A stretch of 15,904 bases of DNA from Pseudomonadota bacterium (GTDB taxonomy: Bacteria > Pseudomonadota > Gammaproteobacteria > Steroidobacterales > Steroidobacteraceae): contig CANGMU010000033.1 of the NCBI GenBank assembly GCA_947454665.1, positions 1-15,904 of the forward strand, given 5' to 3'. Position numbers and translations under genes: made by a program. The notes beneath the pieces were generated by a model. The model worked only from the letters and a program-made list of their open reading frames with translations. It searched no databases and was not told the origin of the DNA. Below, piece after piece: positions 7,371 to 14,942 of this stretch (position 1 is its first letter; every line of letters begins with the position of its first letter).

Positions 7371-8725
7371 GGCATCGGACCCTTGAGACCGGCCATGTTG
7401 GCCATGCCGCCCATCATGCGCGCAAGCTTCCCGCCACCGAGCTTTTTCATCATTTTCTGCATCGTCAGGAACTGCTTCAGGAGCCGGTTGACGTCCTGGA
7501 CCTGCGTTCCCGAGCCTGCTGCAATGCGGCGCTTGCGCGGGCCATCGATCAGCTCCGGCCGACGGCGCTCCCGACGCGTCATGGAATCGATCATCGCGAT
7601 CTGACGGCGGACTTCCTTGTCGCCGACCCCGGACTGCAGGCCCTTGGCGGCAGCCATGCCACCCGGCAGCTTGTCCATGACCGAGGCCAGGCCACCCATC
7701 TTCTGGAGTTGCTGCAGCTGGCTCTTGAGATCGGTGAGGTCGAAGCCCTTGCCGCTGGCGACTTTCTTCGCGAGCCGTTCTGCCTCCCCTGCATCGACGT
7801 TCTTCTGCACCTCCTGCACGAGGGCGACCACGTCGCCCATGCCCAGGATGCGGGTCGCCATGCGCTCGGCGTCGAAAGGTTCCAGCGCTTCGGTCTTCTC
7901 ACCGACACCCAGGAACAGGATCGGCTTGCCAGTGATCTCGCGGACGGACAGCGCGGCGCCACCGCGCGCGTCACCGTCGGCCTTGGTCAAGATGACGCCG
8001 GACAGGTCCAGCGCCTCGCGGAAAGCCTTGGCGGCGTTGATGGCGTCCTGGCCGGCCATGGCATCGACGACGAACAGGCGCTCGTGCGGGCCCACGGCCT
8101 GGTCAATGTCGCGGACTTCCTGCATGAGGTCCGCGTCGATGTGCAGACGGCCCGCGGTATCAACGATGAGCGCGTCGAACACGCCGCGTCGCGCCTGCTC
8201 CAGTGCGCCCTTGGCGATCTGCGGCGCGCTCATGCCGATGCCGGCCGGGAAGAAGTCTGCGCCGACCTGCTGCGCCAGACGCTCGAGCTGCAGCACGGCG
8301 GCAGGGCGCCGAATGTCGGTGCTGACGAGCAGCACGCGCTTTTTAAGCTGGATCAGGTGGCGAGCGAGCTTGCCAGCCGTGGTGGTCTTGCCGGCGCCCT
8401 GCAGGCCCGCGAGCAGGATCACGGCCGGCGGCGTCACGCGCAGGTCCAACCCTCCGCGCCCGCCGCCCATGACGGCCACGAGCTCCTTGTGGATGACGCC
8501 GATGAGGGCCTGGCCCGGCGACAGGCTGCCGATGACCTCGGTGCCCAGGGCCTTGGCCTTCACGGCCTCGATGAAAGTCTTGACGACGGGCAGCGCGACA
8601 TCGGCCTCGAGCAGGGCCATGCGCACTTCGCGCAGCGTCTCGGCGATGTTGTCTTCGGTCAGGCGGCCGCGGCCGCGCAGTGCGTTGGCGGCTTTCGAGA
8701 GCCGTTCGGTCAGGTTGGCAAACAT
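7358..8725 (-). CDS. ffh: Signal recognition particle protein Ffh (SRP54)
   Basis: Ffh is the SRP GTPase that, with 4.5S RNA, delivers nascent inner-membrane proteins to FtsY. The 455-residue product has the N domain (1-90), then the G domain with P-loop GLQGAGKTT (107-115), the STDIRRPAA segment (135-143), DTAGRLHID (189-197) and TKADGDARGG (247-256). The methionine-rich M domain starts near 328, with the RNA-binding stretch SMTRRERRRPELIDGPRKRR (381-400) followed by IAAGSG. The open frame extends to 8896, but MFANLTERLS at 8725 is the conserved start. It follows the radA stop by 10 nt, and no clear ribosome site is present. A TATAAT sequence lies 9 nt ahead of the ATG and is discussed as a finding. 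Confidence 0.97.
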   Translation of the reverse strand: MFANLTERLSKAANALRGRGRLTEDNIAETLREVRMALLEADVALPVVKTFIEAVKAKALGTEVIGSLSPGQALIGVIHKELVAVMGGGRGGLDLRVTPPAVILLAGLQGAGKTTTAGKLARHLIQLKKRVLLVSTDIRRPAAVLQLERLAQQVGADFFPAGIGMSAPQIAKGALEQARRGVFDALIVDTAGRLHIDADLMQEVRDIDQAVGPHERLFVVDAMAGQDAINAAKAFREALDLSGVILTKADGDARGGAALSVREITGKPILFLGVGEKTEALEPFDAERMATRILGMGDVVALVQEVQKNVDAGEAERLAKKVASGKGFDLTDLKSQLQQLQKMGGLASVMDKLPGGMAAAKGLQSGVGDKEVRRQIAMIDSMTRRERRRPELIDGPRKRRIAAGSGTQVQDVNRLLKQFLTMQKMMKKLGGGKLARMMGGMANMAGLKGPMPPRF

Positions 8726-8735
8726 GGTCCGCGGA

Positions 8736-10133
8736 TTATAGAGCCTCGCGGCCCAGTGCCGCGCGCAAAGCCTCGTCGATCCGCGCCACGGGCCGGACGG
8801 TGATTCCGGGCACGCCGCCCCGCGGCACGTTGTCCTTCGGGACGATAGCCGTCGTGAAACCCTGCTTGGCCGCTTCGCGGATGCGCTCCTCCCCAAAGGT
8901 CACAGGCCGCACCTCGCCCGTCAGGCCCAACTCGCCGAACACAATCAGCGACGCAGGCAGCTTGACGTCCAGCAAGCTGGAAGCCAGCGCCACCGCCAGC
9001 GGCAGATCCGAGGCCGGCTCGTCGATCGTGAGCCCACCCACGACATTGGCGAACACGTCGTGTTCCTGCAGCGACATCCCGGCATGCCGGTTCATCACGG
9101 CGAGCAGCATCGCCAGGCGCCCGGCATCCACACCCTGGGCCACACGCCGGGGCGCACCGAAACGCATGCGGTCGACAAGCCCCTGCACTTCCACGAGCAA
9201 GGGCCGCGTGCCATCGCGCGTCACCATGACCACACTGCCGGCGACGGGCTCCGGCGCACGAGACAGGAAGATCGCAGCCGGATTCTTCACTTCGCGCAGG
9301 CCTGTCCCCGTCATCAGGAAGAAGCTCAGCTCATTGACGCTGCCGAAACGGTTCTTTGTCGCACGCACGGTGCGGAAACGGCTGCCGGCATCCCGCTCGA
9401 AATACAGCACCGTATCGACCAGGTGCTCGAGCATGCGCGGGCCGGCGATGGCGCCTTCCTTCGTGACGTGACCGATGAGGAGCACGGCGGTGCCGGTGGC
9501 CTTTGCGTGGCGCACGAGCGCGGTCGTGCACTCCCGCAACTGGGACACGGACCCGGCACTGCTGTCGGAGGCAGAAACAGCCATCGTCTGGATGGAGTCG
9601 ATCACGAGCAGGCTTGCGCCACGCTCCGAGGACAGCGCGAGGATCGCATCGAGGTCCGTCTCGCAGGCCGCATCAACGCCCACCGTCGACAAGGCAAGGC
9701 GCCGCGCACGCATCGCGATCTGCCCCGCAGATTCCTCGCCACTCACGTAAAGCACCGGACGGGTGGCGCCCAGATGCGCGGCAACCTGGAGCAACAAGGT
9801 CGACTTGCCGATGCCCGGCTCACCGCCGAGCAAGGTCACGGAACCGGGAACCAGGCCACCGCCCAGCACACGGTCGAGCTCGCCCATGCCGAACGACCAA
9901 CGCGTGTCGGCGCTTTCGCCGTTCGACGCAGCCAGTTGGCCGCTCAGCGGCGAGGCCGCAGCGGAAGCTACCCAGGCGGAGCGGGAGGCCGATTTGCCAC
10001 CCGAACGCGCAGCCTGCGCGATGACCGGCGAGCCAAGCGTATTCCAGGCGCCGCAATGGGGGCACTGCCCCTGCCACTTGGCGGTTTCGCCCCGACAGGA
10101 TTCACACACGTGGACGACGGACGCTTTTGCCAT
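8736..10133 (-). CDS. radA: DNA repair protein RadA (Sms)
   Basis: RadA is a RecA-like hexameric helicase that promotes branch migration during recombination and repair. The 465-residue product has the N-terminal zinc finger (C10, C13, C24, C27), Walker A GEPGIGKST (104-112), VIDSIQTM (177-184), the RadA signature KNRFG (260-264), and a C-terminal Lon-like domain from about 340 (SDLPLAVALASS near 375-386). Length and order match the family (E. coli 460). MAKASVVHVC at 10133 is the conserved N-terminus; the long open frame beyond it, to 11183, overlaps the oppositely oriented PP2C gene and is not coding. The ribosome site is weak. It is divergent from the PP2C gene and ends 10 nt ahead of ffh. 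Confidence 0.97.
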   Translation of the reverse strand: MAKASVVHVCESCRGETAKWQGQCPHCGAWNTLGSPVIAQAARSGGKSASRSAWVASAAASPLSGQLAASNGESADTRWSFGMGELDRVLGGGLVPGSVTLLGGEPGIGKSTLLLQVAAHLGATRPVLYVSGEESAGQIAMRARRLALSTVGVDAACETDLDAILALSSERGASLLVIDSIQTMAVSASDSSAGSVSQLRECTTALVRHAKATGTAVLLIGHVTKEGAIAGPRMLEHLVDTVLYFERDAGSRFRTVRATKNRFGSVNELSFFLMTGTGLREVKNPAAIFLSRAPEPVAGSVVMVTRDGTRPLLVEVQGLVDRMRFGAPRRVAQGVDAGRLAMLLAVMNRHAGMSLQEHDVFANVVGGLTIDEPASDLPLAVALASSLLDVKLPASLIVFGELGLTGEVRPVTFGEERIREAAKQGFTTAIVPKDNVPRGGVPGITVRPVARIDEALRAALGREAL

Positions 10134-10274
10134 ACGGAAAATGCTAGCACGCGAACTACCGCACAGAACCGACCCAAACCGGTGCAAAACCACGGCTTCC
10201 GGCTTTCCGTGTCGGCGATTTCGCGTAGCATTGGTGCACATTTTTTCCCACGACTTCGGCCCGGTCTCCCGCGG
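10134..10274. promoter_or_regulatory. Divergent intergenic region between radA and the PP2C gene
   Basis: These 141 bp must hold signals for radA (minus) and for the PP2C-FHA unit (plus). TAGCAT, a possible -10 element, occurs in both orientations: 10146-10141 on the minus strand and 10226-10231 on the plus strand. Neither has a good -35 element at normal spacing. The palindrome TGCTAGCA (10142-10149) lies close to the radA start. Nothing else stands out. Confidence 0.35.
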
Positions 10275-11099
10275 ATGCATCTCAAAGGCAAATTGCAGTG
10301 CGTCGGCCATACCGATACGGGCCGCGTACGTGAACACAACGAGGACATGATCGCCTTCGACGGCGACATCGGTCTCGTCGTACTTGCCGATGGGATGGGC
10401 GGTTACAACGCTGGCGAGGTCGCCAGCGGTATCGCGGTCAAAACGATCGTGAACCTGGTCCGCGAGGCCGTGGCTCGCGAAGACCTGCGCAAGCCGGACG
10501 AGACCAGTGGTCTGAGCCGGGCCAGCATCATCCTGCGGGACGCGATCCTGCGCGCGAACAAGATCATCTACCAGACGGCCCGGACGCAGCCCCACTGCGA
10601 AGGCATGGGCACGACCGTCGTGGGCATCCTGTATTTCAACAACACCGCCTGCGTCGCCCATGTGGGCGACTCGCGTGCCTACCGGCTGCGCAACGGGAAA
10701 CTCGAGCAGATCATGCTCGACCATTCCCTGCTGCAGGAACTGGTCGACCGGGGTTACTACACCCCGGAAGAGGCGGCGCGCGCCGCCAACAAGAACTACG
10801 TCACCCGCGCGCTCGGCGTCGAGACGACGGTCGAGGTGGATATCAAGGAACACCCTGTTCAGAAGGGTGACGTGTACATGCTCTGTTCGGACGGCCTGAC
10901 CGACATGCTCGACGATGACGACGTCGAAGTGACGATCAACACCTTCGGCACCAATCTCGACACGGTGGGCCGTATGCTGGTTGAACAGGCGAACGCGGCA
11001 GGGGGACGGGACAATATTTCCGTGGTGCTCACACAGGTGCTGGAGACTTTCCCTGCACGGTTCAGCATCCTCGAACGTGTCCTGAAGTGGTTCAGCTGA
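10275..11099 (+). CDS. PP2C-family Ser/Thr protein phosphatase
   Basis: This soluble 274-residue protein is a bacterial PP2C (Stp1/PppA type), a metal-dependent phosphatase that removes phosphate from Ser and Thr. The motifs are in order: GHTDTGRVREHNED (11-24, metal ligand D24), VLADGMGGYNAGEVAS (36-51, D39), VAHVGDSRAYRLRNG (128-141), CSDGLTDML (204-212, D206) and GGRDNISVVL (243-252, D246). The frame stays open far upstream opposite radA, but the ATG at 10275 gives the family N-terminus. A GTG at 10209 is the only nearby in-frame alternative, and neither has a clear ribosome site. The tandem-FHA gene follows 13 bp later, so the two are almost certainly co-transcribed and probably work in one phospho-signalling circuit. 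The partner kinase is not in the window. Confidence 0.93.
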   Translation: MHLKGKLQCVGHTDTGRVREHNEDMIAFDGDIGLVVLADGMGGYNAGEVASGIAVKTIVNLVREAVAREDLRKPDETSGLSRASIILRDAILRANKIIYQTARTQPHCEGMGTTVVGILYFNNTACVAHVGDSRAYRLRNGKLEQIMLDHSLLQELVDRGYYTPEEAARAANKNYVTRALGVETTVEVDIKEHPVQKGDVYMLCSDGLTDMLDDDDVEVTINTFGTNLDTVGRMLVEQANAAGGRDNISVVLTQVLETFPARFSILERVLKWFS

Positions 11100-11100
11100 A

Positions 11101-11106
11101 AAGGAG
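11101..11106 (+). promoter_or_regulatory. Strong ribosome binding site for the FHA gene
   Basis: AAGGAG lies two bases after the PP2C stop and 6 nt before a GTG codon at 11113. It is the best Shine-Dalgarno match I saw in the window and fixes the non-ATG start of the FHA gene. Confidence 0.85.
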
Positions 11107-11112
11107 CCACGA

Positions 11113-11808
11113 GTGTCACGCCTGATCCTCAGCCTCGATGGCCAGTTGCTGGCCGAATACAACCTGAACAAGGAGCGATACACGATCGGGCGCTATCCGG
11201 ACAACGACATCCGGATCGACAGCCCCGCTGTCAGCGGGCACCACTCGCTGATCATCAACATCCTCAACGATTCCTTCCTCGAGGACCTGAACAGCACCAA
11301 CGGCACCTATGTCGGTGGCAAGCTCATCAAGAAGCACGCCCTGCAGGACGGTGACGTGATCACGGTCGGGCACCACCAGCTGCGATTCGCCGAGGACGAG
11401 GACATTCAGGAACGCGAGTTCCAGAAGACGATGGTGCTGACGCCGGGTCAACATCGTTTCAGCGAAGCTGCCCCTCGGCCCCCGCGTCAGGTCGCGGTGG
11501 ACGCCGTCGCAACCTCCCCTTCCCTGCCCCGTCCACCGCCGGCGGCCAAGTTGCAGGTCCTGTCCGGCGCCTTCGCGGGCCGGGAAATGGAACTGGTGAA
11601 GACGCTGACCACCCTGGGTCGCCCGGGCGTTCAGGTGGCGGCGATCTCCCGTCGTTCGGACGGGTATTACATCGTGCTGGTGGAGAGCGCAGACCCGACC
11701 GATTTCCCACTGGTGAATGGTGCATCGATAGGGCCGCAGGCCAAGCAGCTGCAGGACAACGATGTCATCCAGGTGGCTGGCGTGAAGATGGGATTCTTCA
11801 CGCTCTGA
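11113..11808 (+). CDS. Tandem FHA-domain protein
   Basis: FHA domains bind phosphothreonine peptides. This 231-residue protein has a complete FHA domain at about 1-95: GR (26-27), S41-x-x-H44, and STNGTYVGG (61-69). A Pro/Ala-rich linker (about 115-145) follows, then a second FHA-like fold at about 146-231 (LGRPG near 168-172, NGASIG near 202-207, DNDVIQVAGVKM near 215-226). In the second domain the Ser-x-x-His motif reads SRRS (179-182), so phosphothreonine binding there is doubtful. T106, in FQKTMVLTPG between the domains, is a candidate phosphorylation site by position, which is inference. Translation starts at GTG with AAGGAG 6 nt upstream. It is paired with the PP2C gene and converges on tas. 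Confidence 0.88.
   Translation: MSRLILSLDGQLLAEYNLNKERYTIGRYPDNDIRIDSPAVSGHHSLIINILNDSFLEDLNSTNGTYVGGKLIKKHALQDGDVITVGHHQLRFAEDEDIQEREFQKTMVLTPGQHRFSEAAPRPPRQVAVDAVATSPSLPRPPPAAKLQVLSGAFAGREMELVKTLTTLGRPGVQVAAISRRSDGYYIVLVESADPTDFPLVNGASIGPQAKQLQDNDVIQVAGVKMGFFTL
11780..11803. terminator. Perfect 8-bp hairpin at the FHA/tas convergence
   Basis: GCGTGAAG (11780-11787) and CTTCACGC (11796-11803) form an uninterrupted 8-bp stem with an 8-nt loop. It lies in the last codons of the FHA gene, 15 bp before the tas stop. Only 9 bp separate the two convergent stops, so it is the best candidate for ending transcription from both sides. No T-run follows on either strand, which lowers confidence. Confidence 0.4.
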
Positions 11809-11817
11809 CGGCTCGAC

Positions 11818-12867
11818 TCAGGGGCAGGGATTGGGCTGCGAGCGGTGCACGGCATCCAGCGCCTGCATCACTTCCGAACCGAGCGTCACCGACGCGCTGC
11901 CGATATTAGTCTTGAGTTGCGGCATCGTCGTGGCGCCGATGAGCACGCTCGTGACGAAAGGCTGCTGCCGGACGAAAGCCAGCGACATCTGCGCCATGTC
12001 GAGTCCGTGCGCGGCGGCGACGTCCGCATAGGCCGCCGTCGCCCTCTCGCCCGGTTCGTTGGTATAGCGTGCGAAGCGCGACCAGCGCGCGATGCGGGAT
12101 TCGGGCGGCCGCGCACCATTCAGGAATTTGCCCGACAGCACGCCGAAGGCCAGCGGCGAATAGGCGAGCAGCCCGACGTCTTCGCGGATCGCCATCTCGG
12201 CGAGACCCACCTCAAAGCTGCGGTTCAGCAGACTGTAGGGATTCTGGATTGCCGCGACGCGTTCGCGCCCCGCGTCGGCCAATTGCAGGTAGCGGTGCAT
12301 GCCCCAGGGCGTCTCGTTCGACAAGCCCACATGGCGAACCTTGCCGGCGCGCACCAGCTCGCCGAGCGCATCGAGCGTCTCCTCGATGGAAACCGGGCTG
12401 TCGGATTCCTGATGCTGATAGCCCAGCTTGCCGAAGTAGTTGGTGGTGCGACTGGGCCAGTGCAGCTGGTAGAGATCGATGTAATCGGTCTGCAGCCGCG
12501 CCAGGCTCGCATCGACCGCCGCATGGATGTTGGCGCGATCGAGCTGGTTGTCACCGCCCCGCACATGCTTCACGCCGAGCACCAGACCAGGCCCCGCCAC
12601 CTTCGTGGCCAGAACGACCTTGTCGCGCTTGCCGGTCTTGCGAAGCCAGGTGCCGATGATGCGTTCGGTCGAGCCGTAGGTCTCGGCGCGCGGCGGCACC
12701 GAATACATTTCCGCTGTATCGATCAGGTTCACGCCCTGGTCGAGCGCGTAATCGAGCTGCTGATGCCCTTCGGCTTCCGTGTTCTGCTCGCCGAAGGTCA
12801 TCGTGCCCAGACCGATGACGCTGACCTTAAGCCCCGTGCGACCCAGCGGCCGGTATTCCATGTTCAT
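11818..12867 (-). CDS. tas: Aldo/keto reductase, Tas-like
   Basis: The 349-residue product aligns by eye along its length with E. coli Tas (346 residues), including LGTMTFGEQNTEAEGHQQLDYA, INPYSLLNRSFEVGLAE-like text (IQNPYSLLNRSFEVGLAE here) and GATTMPQLKTNI. It is an NADPH-dependent aldo/keto reductase barrel with the catalytic tetrad D50, Y55, K89 and H136. The natural substrate of Tas is not settled; in E. coli it was found through rescue of tyrosine auxotrophy. The ATG at 12867 overlaps the tal stop (ATGA) and has AAGGGCGG upstream. The ATG at 12861 would match the E. coli N-terminus better, and both are plausible. A TTG at 12870 is also in frame but less likely. It is the last gene of the dnaB-alr-tal-tas run. 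Confidence 0.9.
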   Translation of the reverse strand: MNMEYRPLGRTGLKVSVIGLGTMTFGEQNTEAEGHQQLDYALDQGVNLIDTAEMYSVPPRAETYGSTERIIGTWLRKTGKRDKVVLATKVAGPGLVLGVKHVRGGDNQLDRANIHAAVDASLARLQTDYIDLYQLHWPSRTTNYFGKLGYQHQESDSPVSIEETLDALGELVRAGKVRHVGLSNETPWGMHRYLQLADAGRERVAAIQNPYSLLNRSFEVGLAEMAIREDVGLLAYSPLAFGVLSGKFLNGARPPESRIARWSRFARYTNEPGERATAAYADVAAAHGLDMAQMSLAFVRQQPFVTSVLIGATTMPQLKTNIGSASVTLGSEVMQALDAVHRSQPNPCP

Positions 12868-13829
12868 CAACCGCCCTTGGCGAGCCCGAAGGCGAAGTCG
12901 ACGAGCTTGCGGCCGTCGACATCGAACTTGCGGATGCCATCCGCGAGTTTTTCGGTCGCCATCGCATCTTCGTTGTGCGACCAGCGGAAAGCTGTCTCAT
13001 CGAGCGAGACCCGCGGCAGATCGGCGGAAGCAGCCGTCGCGGCGTCGAGCCGGCACGGCACGTCCTCCGTGGAGGCCTGCATCTTCGCCAGCAGATCCGG
13101 GCTGATCGTCAAGAGGTCACAGCCGGCGAGGTCCACGACCTGATCGACCTTGCGGAAACTCGCGCCCATCACTTCGGTGCGATAGCCGAACTTCTTGTAG
13201 TGCTGATAAATGCGCGTGACCGAGGCAACACCCGGATCTTCCGCGCGCGCGATATCGGCACCGCCACCGGCCGCGCGGTACCAGTCATAGATGCGACCGA
13301 CAAAGGGCGAGATCAGCGTGACGCCCGCCTCGGCGCAGGCCACGGCCTGGGCAAAGCTGAAGAGCAATGTGAGGTTGCAGTGGATGCCCTCGCGCTCGAG
13401 ACGCTCCGCAGCGCGGATGCCTTCCCAGGTGCTCGCGATCTTGATGAGCACGCGGTCACGCGACACACCAGCCTGCTCGTAAAGCTCGATGAGGCGATGT
13501 GCCTTGCGCTCGGTGGCAGCCTGGTCGAAGGACAGGCGCGCATCGACCTCGGTCGACACGCGGCCCGGCACGATGTCGAGGATGCGACGGCCGAAGGCCA
13601 CGAACAGTTCGTCGACCAGGCGCTCCGCACGCGCGGTCTCGTTTCTCTCGCCAGCGGCGCTCGCCAGCGCAGCCTCGACAAGATCACGATACCGGGCATC
13701 GCGCGCGGACTGCAGGATCAGGCTCGGGTTGGTCGTCGCATCCCGCGGACGGAAGCGCTCGATGGCGTCGATGTCACCGGTGTCCGCCACGACCACGGAC
13801 CACTGCTTCAGGCCATCCAGCTGCGTCAT
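12867..13829 (-). CDS. tal: Transaldolase (TalB type)
   Basis: Transaldolase moves a dihydroxyacetone unit from sedoheptulose 7-phosphate to glyceraldehyde 3-phosphate in the non-oxidative pentose phosphate pathway. The 320-residue product (E. coli TalB 317) has VVADTGDI with D16, DATTNPSLIL (30-39), STEVDARLS with E94, and the Schiff-base lysine K130 in VLIKIASTWEG. CNLTLLFSFAQA and SPFVGRIYDWY follow, as in class I TalB enzymes. The ATG at 13829 has GGAGAG 5 nt upstream. It follows alr by 30 bp and overlaps tas by 4 nt, so tal and tas are probably made together. Confidence 0.97.
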   Translation of the reverse strand: MTQLDGLKQWSVVVADTGDIDAIERFRPRDATTNPSLILQSARDARYRDLVEAALASAAGERNETARAERLVDELFVAFGRRILDIVPGRVSTEVDARLSFDQAATERKAHRLIELYEQAGVSRDRVLIKIASTWEGIRAAERLEREGIHCNLTLLFSFAQAVACAEAGVTLISPFVGRIYDWYRAAGGGADIARAEDPGVASVTRIYQHYKKFGYRTEVMGASFRKVDQVVDLAGCDLLTISPDLLAKMQASTEDVPCRLDAATAASADLPRVSLDETAFRWSHNEDAMATEKLADGIRKFDVDGRKLVDFAFGLAKGG

Positions 13830-13859
13830 CTCGTCTCTCCGCGTCTCAGTTTCTTCGGG

Positions 13860-14942
13860 TCAGCCGAGAACCAGCGGCACCCGCTGGCTCACGCTGCACA
13901 GGAGTTCGTAGGGGATGGTCCGCGCACTCGCTGCCATGTCCTCAACGGGCAACTCCGGCCCCCAGAGCACGACGCGGGCACCGGCACCGATGCGTTCACC
14001 GCTGGCGGTGATATCGACGGCGATCATGTCCATCGACACGCGACCGACCAGCGGGCATCGCAGGCCGTCCACCATCACCGCGGTCCCGGCCGGCAGGCTC
14101 CAGGGCAGGCCATCGCCATAGCCGGCGGCGATAATCGCCACACGCGAATCCTGCTCCGCGCGCCAGGCACCGCCATATCCGACGGTCTCGCCCCGCGGCA
14201 CGCGGCGCGTGGCGATCACGACCGTCTCGAGCGTCATGGCGGGCTGGAGCCCCAGCGCCGCGGCACGCTCGTCCGCGAAGGGTGATACGCCATAGAGCGC
14301 AAGCCCCGGGCGGATCCAATCGCCATGCGAGGCTGGCGCACCCAGGATCGCCGCCGAGTTGGCCAGGGAACGCGCGTAATCCAGCCCGGCGGTCAGCGCC
14401 TGGAACCGCTCGACCTGCTCGGCCGTCATCGAGGCACTGCGTTCGTCGGCCCGCGCGAAATGCGTCATCAGGCGGATTTCACGGACCGAGCCGTTCATCA
14501 GTGCCTGCAGCCGGGCCAGTGCAGCCGGGAATTCATCCGTCCGGAAGCCGAGCCGGTTCATGCCCGTATCGACCTTGAGCCAGACCACGAAGCGGTGGGC
14601 AGGCGCCTCGCGCTCGAGCAGCGCCAACTGCTCTGGCGCGTGCACGACCAGATCCAGGTCCAGCCTCGCCGCCTCGCCCAGCTGGTCGCCGTCGAACACG
14701 CCCTCGAGCAGCACGATGGGCTGGCGAACGCCAGCCGCGCGCAGCCAGACGGCCTCTTCGATGCGGGCGACGGCAAAGGCATCCGCGCCCGACAGCGCCA
14801 GCGCCGTCGGCACGAGGCCATGGCCATACGCATTGGCCTTCACGACGGCCATGACCTTGCGGCCCGGCGCAGCAGCGCGGATGCGGATCAGGTTCGAATG
14901 CAGGGCGCGCGAGTCGATGACCGCGCGGATCAGCCGGCTCAA
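13860..14942 (-). CDS. alr: Alanine racemase, TTG start
   Basis: Alr interconverts L- and D-alanine with pyridoxal phosphate, supplying D-alanine for peptidoglycan. The 360-residue product has the cofactor lysine K35 in AVVKANAYGHG, WLKVDTGMNRLGF (121-133), the RPGLALYG segment (211-218), the second catalytic base Y256 in ETVGYGGAW, and RVSMDM (301-306). No ATG fits the N-terminus. The conserved protein begins at a TTG codon at 14942, which overlaps the dnaB stop by 4 nt (TTGA). GAAGG lies 9 nt upstream (14956-14952), inside the dnaB coding sequence. Expression is therefore probably coupled to dnaB translation. E. coli also has a dnaB-alr pair. Confidence 0.96.
   Translation of the reverse strand: MSRLIRAVIDSRALHSNLIRIRAAAPGRKVMAVVKANAYGHGLVPTALALSGADAFAVARIEEAVWLRAAGVRQPIVLLEGVFDGDQLGEAARLDLDLVVHAPEQLALLEREAPAHRFVVWLKVDTGMNRLGFRTDEFPAALARLQALMNGSVREIRLMTHFARADERSASMTAEQVERFQALTAGLDYARSLANSAAILGAPASHGDWIRPGLALYGVSPFADERAAALGLQPAMTLETVVIATRRVPRGETVGYGGAWRAEQDSRVAIIAAGYGDGLPWSLPAGTAVMVDGLRCPLVGRVSMDMIAVDITASGERIGAGARVVLWGPELPVEDMAASARTIPYELLCSVSQRVPLVLG

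Noticed and set aside
7271..8803. A 510-codon plus-strand open frame opposite ffh
   Set aside because: It lies almost entirely over the conserved ffh sequence, has no domain I recognise, and carries the low-complexity His/Leu/Gly composition typical of antisense frames in GC-rich genes.
9060..10274. A 405-codon in-frame extension upstream of the PP2C gene
   Set aside because: It runs antisense through radA and would put a meaningless segment ahead of a complete PP2C domain. The conserved N-terminus begins at the ATG at 10275.
10134..11183. An upstream extension of the radA frame across the PP2C gene
   Set aside because: The RadA zinc finger starts right after the ATG at 10133. The extension is antisense to a well-supported PP2C gene.
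12975..14285. A 436-codon plus-strand open frame over tal and alr
   Set aside because: Both genes beneath it have intact catalytic residues and family lengths. The plus-strand product shows no domain.
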